A stretch of 20,696 bases of DNA. Origin: DAOUTW01 sp964523575. GTDB lineage: Bacteria > Zixibacteria > MSB-5A5 > GN15 > JAAZOE01. How positions within the stretch are numbered: position 1 is the first letter of the stretch; the number at the start of each line of letters is the position of its first letter. The notes below the pieces were generated by a model, which saw only the letters and a list, made by a program, of their open reading frames with translations, was not told where the DNA came from and ran no database searches. A program made the translations under genes and the position numbers. Shown piece after piece: positions 16,051-20,696 of the stretch. The stretch lies in the NCBI GenBank assembly GCA_964523575.1, contig CAZGAV010000072.1, forward strand, positions 1 through 20,696. Reading direction: 5' to 3'.

Positions 16051-18711
16051 ATGGAGCTGGAAGCGGGATTTAAACTCGGACCATATGAAATAATCGAACC
16101 GGCGGGCGCCGGTGGCATGGGTGAGGTTTACAAGGCCAAAGATTCTCGCCTCAACCGCACTGTGGCTATCAAAATACTCCCGGAAAATATCGCCGGCATG
16201 CCTGATTTCAAACAGAGATTCGAACGCGAAGCAAAAGCCATCTCCAGTCTGAATCATTCCAACATCTGCACGCTTTATGATGTCGGACATCAGGACAAAT
16301 ACGATTATCTGGTCATGGAGTTTCTGGAAGGGGAAACTCTCGACGCCAGGCTTTCCCGAGGCCCGATTCCCTATAATGAAATGCTCCGGATTGCGGTACA
16401 AATCGCCGGAGCTCTCGACTCCGCTCACCGACAGGGGCTGATCCATCGCGATCTCAAACCGGGAAATGTCATGCTGACCAAAGAAGGTTGCAAGCTTATG
16501 GACTTCGGCCTGGCAAAGCTGGCTGTCAATGGCGGATCGCCTCAGGGGATGACGGCCATCACACAGACGACGCCGCTCACCGGAACCGGGACCATCCTCG
16601 GCACGATTCAGTATATGGCTCCCGAACAGCTCGAAGGAAAAGAAGCGGACGCCCGGACTGATATTTTCGCTTTCGGCGCCCTGCTTTATCAAATGACGAC
16701 CGGTAAACGGGCCTTTGAAGGAACCTCCCAGGCAACGCTCATTGCTGCCATTATTGAAAGAGAACCGCCCTCGATATCGGTGTTGTTACCGGCCACGCCG
16801 CCTCTTTTTGAAAGGCTGGTAAAGAAATGTCTGGAGAAAGATCCGCAAAAACGGTGGCAGTCGGCGGCCGACCTCTCCGATGAACTTCGCTGGATATCGC
16901 AGGCCGGTTCCCAGGTCGGCCTGCCGGTTCAGATCGCAAGAAGGCGCAAGTTCAAGTTTACCGTGGCCCGGATTGTCGGCGCCGTTGGCATAGCCACCTC
17001 CCTGCTCCTTGGCTACCTGCTTCTTATGCAACCCGAAGGAGTCCGCTATACCAACCGCTTCGGCATCTCACCTTCATCCGAAACGGCCGAAATCCGATCG
17101 GTGAACTGGTCCCGCATCTCGCCCGATGGACGGATGATTGCCTTTCGTGCCACCGATACTCTGGGCGTTTCTCTGCTCTGGATCCGACCCCTGAATTCGC
17201 TCGAGCCATATCCCTTGAGAGGGACCGAGGATATAACCCGCCAGTTCTGGTCTCCCGATTCAAAACATATAGCCTTTTTCAAGGGAAATCAGCTATACAA
17301 GATTCCCGTGGCCGGTGGGCCGCCTCAATTGATTTGCGACACTTTTGGTTCCGACGGCAACTGGGGAAGCAAGGGGTATATTCTGTTTGACGGTATGGCT
17401 ACTGACACGCTCAAATTCGTCTCGGCCTCGGGCGGGACTCCCCAATATGCCACTCCCCTCGACTCCGCCAAAGGCGAACAATCTTCAGCCTGGCCATGGT
17501 TTCTATCCGATGGCGTTCATTTCCTGTACGTTCTTTATACCACGACCGGCTCACAGTTGCGGGTCGGTTCGATTGAGTCGGACGAATCGACCCTTATTTT
17601 TGACGAAGATGAAATGCGTCTGATTGATTCCAGAGTCGAATTCTGCAAACAGGGATATCTGCTCTTTATCAAAGACAAGCTTCTCCTCGCTCAGAGATTC
17701 GACGAACATAAATTCAAACTCATCGGCGAACCGGTTCCTGTCGCCCAGGGAATCGATCGGGCGGGTAACACCTTCACTTTCGGCAGCTCCGATAATGGGG
17801 TGCTTCTCTATCAGTACAGCTCGACCTCCAACCAATCGGAACTGGTCTGGTATGATCGCCAGGGAGTGGAAATCGAAAAAGTGGGTGATCCGGATACCTA
17901 CCGTGATATCGCTCTCTCGCCGGATAATTCCAAGGTCGTTTTCGGATTGTATGATCAACAAGGGTCAAATGAAGATCTCTGGATAAGAGACTTCAAAAGA
18001 AACTTGGTATCGCGCCTGACCTTTGACAAGCCGAACAATGTCATGCCGACCTGGTCCCCCGATGGGAAGTATATAGCTTATTCCGAAACCGAAGGCGGGA
18101 GTTTTAAGGTAAAATACAAACGGGCCGACGGGCAAGGCGTCATCCAGGGTATTGAAAGTCTCGACACTCTTATATCCGCCCCGGCCCACTGGTTTTCTGA
18201 CAGTGTCCTGTACCTGACCGTCAACTCCAACGGTCTGAGTATATATAGCTACAACCTTTCCGAAGATTCTTTGAATCCGGTAATTGCCACGCAATATAGA
18301 GAAGTCACCCCTTCCGTATCGAAAAACGGCAAATACATCCTCTACATGTCCAATGAATCCGGACGAAACGAAATTTATGTCAGTGAACTCGGTGGTGATC
18401 GCGGCCGTTGGCAGGTATCGAACGACGGCGGCTATAGCCCGTGTTGGAGAGGCGACAATAAGGAAATATTCTTCCTTCAGGGGAGTGACTTGATGGCCGT
18501 TGACGTCAGTATGGCGGACGGCAGATTTGAGATCGGCCAGCCCAAAAAACTCTTCAGCAAGCCGCTGAATTTTTCGGGAGTGGCGTCGGCAACACGGTAT
18601 TGTGCCGCGCCTGACGGCCAAAAATTCCTGATGAATGTTGCGATCCAGACGCAATCGAACGATAATATCATCCTTGTGCAAAACTGGCTCGAGGAGTTAC
18701 AACAGAAATAG
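16051..18711 (+). CDS. Transmembrane Ser/Thr protein kinase with PD40/TolB-like beta-propeller
   Basis: 886 residues from the ATG at 16051, 5 bases after GGAG; an in-frame GTG at 16045 overlaps that ribosome site and is rejected. The kinase domain (about 10-275) is complete: glycine loop GAGGMGEVYKAK, catalytic K41 in VAIKIL, HRDLKPGN (H132-D134), DFGLAK (D151) and MAPEQLEGK. A basic stretch (RRRKFKF) precedes one membrane helix (about 305-326). The outer part carries PD40/WD40-like blades (ISPDGRMIAF, WSPDSKHIAFF, LSPDNSKVVF, WSPDGKYIAY, VSKNGKYILYMS). It is likely anchored with the kinase in the cytoplasm and the propeller outside as sensor or docking surface. This architecture is common in Acidobacteria, Gemmatimonadota and FCB relatives. 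Substrate and ligand are unknown. Confidence 0.93.
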   Translation: MELEAGFKLGPYEIIEPAGAGGMGEVYKAKDSRLNRTVAIKILPENIAGMPDFKQRFEREAKAISSLNHSNICTLYDVGHQDKYDYLVMEFLEGETLDARLSRGPIPYNEMLRIAVQIAGALDSAHRQGLIHRDLKPGNVMLTKEGCKLMDFGLAKLAVNGGSPQGMTAITQTTPLTGTGTILGTIQYMAPEQLEGKEADARTDIFAFGALLYQMTTGKRAFEGTSQATLIAAIIEREPPSISVLLPATPPLFERLVKKCLEKDPQKRWQSAADLSDELRWISQAGSQVGLPVQIARRRKFKFTVARIVGAVGIATSLLLGYLLLMQPEGVRYTNRFGISPSSETAEIRSVNWSRISPDGRMIAFRATDTLGVSLLWIRPLNSLEPYPLRGTEDITRQFWSPDSKHIAFFKGNQLYKIPVAGGPPQLICDTFGSDGNWGSKGYILFDGMATDTLKFVSASGGTPQYATPLDSAKGEQSSAWPWFLSDGVHFLYVLYTTTGSQLRVGSIESDESTLIFDEDEMRLIDSRVEFCKQGYLLFIKDKLLLAQRFDEHKFKLIGEPVPVAQGIDRAGNTFTFGSSDNGVLLYQYSSTSNQSELVWYDRQGVEIEKVGDPDTYRDIALSPDNSKVVFGLYDQQGSNEDLWIRDFKRNLVSRLTFDKPNNVMPTWSPDGKYIAYSETEGGSFKVKYKRADGQGVIQGIESLDTLISAPAHWFSDSVLYLTVNSNGLSIYSYNLSEDSLNPVIATQYREVTPSVSKNGKYILYMSNESGRNEIYVSELGGDRGRWQVSNDGGYSPCWRGDNKEIFFLQGSDLMAVDVSMADGRFEIGQPKKLFSKPLNFSGVASATRYCAAPDGQKFLMNVAIQTQSNDNIILVQNWLEELQQK

Positions 18712-18739
18712 AATCTTTCGCGGCCCTTTTATAATTCTA

Positions 18740-18768
18740 TGGCTGGCGGACGTCCCCGTCTGCCGGCC
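18740..18768. repeat. Hairpin repeat, copy A
   Basis: GGCTGGCGGACG (18741-18752) and CGTCTGCCGGCC (18757-18768) form a 12-pair stem with two G-U pairs and a TCCC loop. The first 23 bases match copy B at 20518-20541 except for two substitutions and one indel. It lies 29 bases after the kinase stop without a clear T-run. Confidence 0.6.
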
Positions 18769-18810
18769 AATTCGTTGGCGCACTTGAAAATACACCATAA
18801 ATAACGCCGT

Positions 18811-18832
18811 GTCACGACCTGTCCGTGGTGAC
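18811..18832. other. Imperfect inverted repeat upstream of the OsmC-family gene
   Basis: GTCACGAC and GTGGTGAC pair at seven of eight positions around CTGTCC. It could be a second regulatory site or leader structure upstream of the OsmC promoter. No gene lies in 18712-18971. Confidence 0.25.
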
Positions 18833-18899
18833 TATTCTGATTTAATTTACGGATCGATCAAATAGAGCAAATACAACGGCCCTTACCCCTGTACCATAT

Positions 18900-18927
18900 T
18901 TGTCGATATTTTTCCGTGGACTATATT
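18900..18927 (+). promoter_or_regulatory. Candidate promoter of the OsmC-family gene
   Basis: TTGTCG (18900-18905, four of six to consensus) and TATATT (18922-18927, five of six) are spaced by 16 bases. Transcription would start near 18934, giving a leader of about 38 nt. The -10 lies inside the palindrome at 18917-18933. Confidence 0.5.
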
Positions 18928-18933
18928 AGTCCA
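18917..18933. promoter_or_regulatory. IscR/Rrf2-like operator overlapping the -10
   Basis: TGGACTATATTAGTCCA is a perfect palindrome with 7-bp arms and a TAT centre. Its core GACTATATTAGTC fits the core of the E. coli IscR type-1 consensus, GACTRWWWYAGTC, at every position; the outer consensus bases do not match. The position over the -10 fits repression. The regulator is not in the window. Confidence 0.55.
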
Positions 18934-18971
18934 TTTTAACTCGTGGCCAAGTTTTATAAGGAAAACTAATC

Positions 18972-19535
18972 ATGACCGTAAAGAATCAAACCTATCCAAA
19001 CGGGGTCAACGTCGACCAGTTAGTTGAGACAGTAAACGCTATAAAAGACAATCCGGAACTGGCTAAATTCAAGTTTCGGGCGTCCGCCAAATGGACCGAG
19101 GGAGGACACTCGCGCACCACGATTAAGAGTTTTTATGGCGCCGGCCAGGAAGACACTACGCGGACCAGCGCTTTTGTCGTCGAGGGTGACGAGCCGTCGG
19201 TGTTATTGGGCACGGACAAAGCCCCCAACGCCGTCGAATCCGTACTTCAGGCTCTGGCGTCATGTCTGACCGTTGGCTTTTCGTATAATGCCGCCGCTAT
19301 GGGGATTTCCATCAATCGTCTCGAGTTTGACCTTGAAGGCGACGTCGACCTTCACGGTTTCCTGGGACTTTCCGATAAGGTGCGTCCCGGATATAGCGGC
19401 GTTCGCTTGACGTATCGGATCGACTGTGATGCTCCGCCTGAAAAGGTGGATGAATTGGTGGCCCACGTGCAGAAAACATCTCCGGTGCTGGACATTCTGC
19501 GCAACCCGGTAACGGTAACGATAGCCTCGGCCTGA
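18972..19535 (+). CDS. OsmC-family protein (peroxide/organic hydroperoxide related)
   Basis: 187 residues; the ATG at 18972 has AAGGA 10 bases upstream. The OsmC/Ohr fold is recognisable: an N-terminal helix region, a strand set around FKFRASAKWTEGGHSRTT, the core helix APNAVESVLQALASCLTVGF with the peroxidatic cysteine C98, the GFLGLSDKVRPGYSGVRLTY strand pair, and the closing TSPVLDILRNPVTV. In Ohr/OsmC enzymes a second, resolving cysteine sits just before PV; here it is T/S (169-170), so a two-cysteine thiol peroxidase cycle is not possible in the usual form. C152 is elsewhere in the fold. It may be a one-cysteine peroxidase or an OsmC-like protein of other function. It is probably a single-gene unit under the palindromic operator upstream. 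Confidence 0.87.
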   Translation: MTVKNQTYPNGVNVDQLVETVNAIKDNPELAKFKFRASAKWTEGGHSRTTIKSFYGAGQEDTTRTSAFVVEGDEPSVLLGTDKAPNAVESVLQALASCLTVGFSYNAAAMGISINRLEFDLEGDVDLHGFLGLSDKVRPGYSGVRLTYRIDCDAPPEKVDELVAHVQKTSPVLDILRNPVTVTIASA

Positions 19536-19663
19536 AAAAATGCCGCTGATTTGCGGTATAGACGGGTGCACATCTCGCTGGCACAATAATACCGGGGCAT
19601 AAGCCTGTCGGGTTAGTCTGGAACATCGATGATCGCCGGACGGCGACCGTCTACCATAATAAG

Positions 19664-19690
19664 AAAGGCCCCGTTGGCACCGGGGCTTTT
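19664..19690 (+). terminator. Intrinsic terminator, likely of the OsmC-family gene
   Basis: GCCCCG/CGGGGC with a 7-nt loop is flanked by AAAG on the left and TTTT on the right, so the stem can extend to ten pairs. It lies about 130 bases after the OsmC stop. The A-run on the left means it could also work for transcripts arriving on the minus strand. Confidence 0.75.
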
Positions 19691-19695
19691 CAAGT

Positions 19696-19711
19696 CTATG
19701 GCAGGCCATAG
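19696..19711. other. Perfect 16-bp inverted repeat
   Basis: CTATGGC and GCCATAG are separated by two bases, just beyond the terminator. Nothing nearby suggests a promoter, so its role is unknown. It could be part of the terminator region or a protein-binding site. Confidence 0.35.
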
Positions 19712-19877
19712 CTGACAGCTCTGGAACTTAACTAACCGGGCTGCAGCTTATTAAAACCTATGGACGAACAAGGCCGTTGAATCGCTTATCGACTATTTAA
19801 CACGGCCGACTTCCGTCGACGCACACTGGCGTCTACTAATCGGAATCGCGGGAGCTTCCGGTTCCGTCATTTCCTTG

Positions 19878-20369
19878 CTAAAAAGACCAATTGACGATGG
19901 GAAAGACCGGAAATTGACCGCCTTGTTTGATGATGTTCACTAGGCCGATTTGCAGGCCTTTAATACTCAAAGCATAGTTGACCAGCCTCAGTTGAAACCC
20001 ACTGGCGTGGCCGGCATAGTTCACAACACCCCACTGGAACCCTTCAAAATTTCCCTTGGTAATGTTCACCGTCGTGCTCTGCCAGCCCATCAAGTCAGCC
20101 TCAACCAGAACAACAAGCCCAAACTGCGCCCCTTTCGACATACCCGAAGTAGAATGGTTGACAAGACCTCAATCAAGACCCGTGACATATGTGTTCCGCC
20201 CGTACAGCAAACTAAGTCGGACACCTGATATGGCATTGTCCTCGGGCGCAAGTTGAATTGGCGAAAATAACGAAAGCTGGATCGGTTTCTCGCTAGCCGG
20301 TACCGGCTGGCCGACCACAATGAGGGTGAGAACTGCAACCCAAAACATTCCACAATTTCTTCTGAACAA
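19878..20369 (-). pseudogene. Secreted GLQ-GLVN repeat protein interrupted by one in-frame TGA
   Basis: One reading frame runs from a TTG at 20369 to the TAG at 19878, broken only by a TGA at 20171-20169. The start is chosen because AAAGGAGG lies 5 bases upstream of the TTG; an ATG at 20396 has no ribosome site. The N-terminus (MFRRNCGMFWVAVLTLIVVG, then PVPAS) is a signal peptide. The mature part opens IQLSLFSPIQLAPED and LSLLYGRNTYVTGLD, then the TGA, then GLVNHSTSG. Repeats of about 15 residues follow (GFQWGVVNYAG, GFQLRLVNYAL, GLQIGLVNII), ending FPVFPIVNWSF. This matches a family of repeat-containing surface or outer-membrane proteins (annotated in some genomes as LA_2272-type, from memory). 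The repeat register suggests the TGA replaced a Trp codon (TGG) by one transition. It may be a pseudogene, a sequencing error or a read-through gene. Confidence 0.72.
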
Positions 20370-20517
20370 CTTCTCCTCCTTTCTGTCGTTCCTCATAATG
20401 GCTTGTAAGTCCGGCCATTTCAATAATATTTTCGCATTAATATTCCGGTTGATACCAACTGCCCGAAATTATCGCCGTCCATAATCTTCCATAGTTGGAG
20501 GGTCGGTGCATTGTCCG

Positions 20518-20547
20518 TGGCTGGCGGATATCCCCCGTCTGACAGCT
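20518..20547. repeat. Hairpin repeat, copy B
   Basis: GGCTGGCGGAT (20519-20529) pairs with GTCTGACAGCT (20537-20547), with three G-U pairs and one mismatch. It is the same element as copy A at 18740-18768, with partly compensating arm changes. It lies between the repeat-protein gene and the tRNA; nothing else is evident in 20370-20667. Confidence 0.55.
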
Positions 20548-20667
20548 TATTCAGCGAATAATCCCCCAAAGTGGGCTTTTGAGAAGTGGGTGTGATCGAT
20601 TTTCCGGCTTAATTTTCGGCAAAAAAGAAGGCCATCTACGCGACAGCCATATAGTACCTTTTAAAAG

Positions 20668-20696
20668 TGGCGGGGTTGACGAGACTCGAACTCGCG
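20668..20696 (-). tRNA. 3' end of a tRNA gene, cut by the window edge
   Basis: On the minus strand the window edge reads a T-arm with GTTCGAGTC loop bases (stem GCGAG/CTCGT), then a 3' acceptor strand CAACCCC, discriminator G and an encoded CCA ending at 20668. The 5' acceptor strand would be GGGGTTG. The anticodon lies outside the window, so the isotype cannot be read. G73 is usual for Asp, Asn, Gln, Ser and Trp tRNAs. Confidence 0.85.

Larger units (their letters stand above)
19536..19877. other. Intergenic region between the OsmC-family gene and the repeat-protein gene
   Basis: No gene is seen in these 342 bases. A small stem TGCCGC/GCGGTA (19541-19558) follows the OsmC stop. The terminator at 19664-19690 and a palindrome CTATGGC-AG-GCCATAG (19696-19711) follow. 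The remainder has no clear coding or structural signal. Confidence 0.5.

Noticed and set aside
17965..18681. A 238-codon minus-strand frame
   Set aside because: It is antisense to the propeller part of the kinase gene and has no recognisable motifs.
18741..18768. Intrinsic terminator of the kinase gene
   Set aside because: The stem is strong but no T-run follows, and the same element recurs elsewhere outside a gene-end context, so it is listed as a repeat.
19878..20369. Reassignment of TGA as a sense codon in this organism
   Set aside because: Several intact genes in the window end in TGA (for example at 1699, 6955 and 13403) and use TGG for Trp, so the code is standard.
1..20696. CRISPR arrays, insertion sequences or prophage genes
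   Set aside because: No regularly spaced direct repeats, transposase or phage-like frames were seen on either strand.

Overview
The window reads as a piece of a GC-rich (mid-50s %) bacterial chromosome from an uncultured, probably anaerobic or microaerophilic lineage. The mix of a NuoF/GltD-type flavoprotein complex, a Ser/Thr kinase fused to a WD40/PD40-like propeller, a DUF362 protein, a 'GLQ-GLVN' repeat surface protein and a tiny glycine-rich membrane protein is the kind seen in FCB-group (for example Zixibacteria-like), deltaproteobacterial or acidobacterial genomes. No marker in the window fixes the phylum, so this is a low-confidence inference. TGA is used as a normal stop. No phage, IS element or CRISPR array was seen.

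Layout. (1) 2-3983, plus strand: a compact redox operon. It holds the 3' part of a NuoF-tail/GltD fusion, an overlapping NuoG-like iron-sulfur protein, and an FMN-binding GltB-like catalytic subunit without a glutaminase domain. (2) 4175-6955, plus: a GAF-like plus PEP/pyruvate-dikinase ATP-grasp protein that lacks the phosphohistidine and PEP domains. (3) 7060-11095, minus: an RDD membrane protein, a KefB/C-type cation:proton antiporter, a GNAT acetyltransferase and a Tat-exported DUF362 protein. (4) 11389-13403, plus: a second GNAT protein, a 50-residue membrane protein and a cupin. (5) 13593-15506, minus: TypA/BipA, with a convincing promoter and intrinsic terminator. (6) 16051-19535, plus: the kinase/propeller protein, then an OsmC-family protein whose promoter carries an IscR/Rrf2-like palindrome. 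(7) 19878 to the end, minus: a secreted repeat-protein gene broken by one in-frame TGA, and the 3' end of a tRNA gene cut by the window edge.

How the parts may work together. Genes 1-3 almost certainly form one multi-subunit enzyme. It would pass electrons between NAD(P)H and/or ferredoxin and an FMN site through many Fe-S clusters, and is best described as a glutamate-synthase-like complex built on a NuoF/NuoG (hydrogenase/Complex I) diaphorase chassis. The OsmC gene and its IscR-like operator suggest a link between Fe-S or redox status and peroxide defence. The rest is a loose set of housekeeping, signalling and envelope genes with no obvious single pathway.
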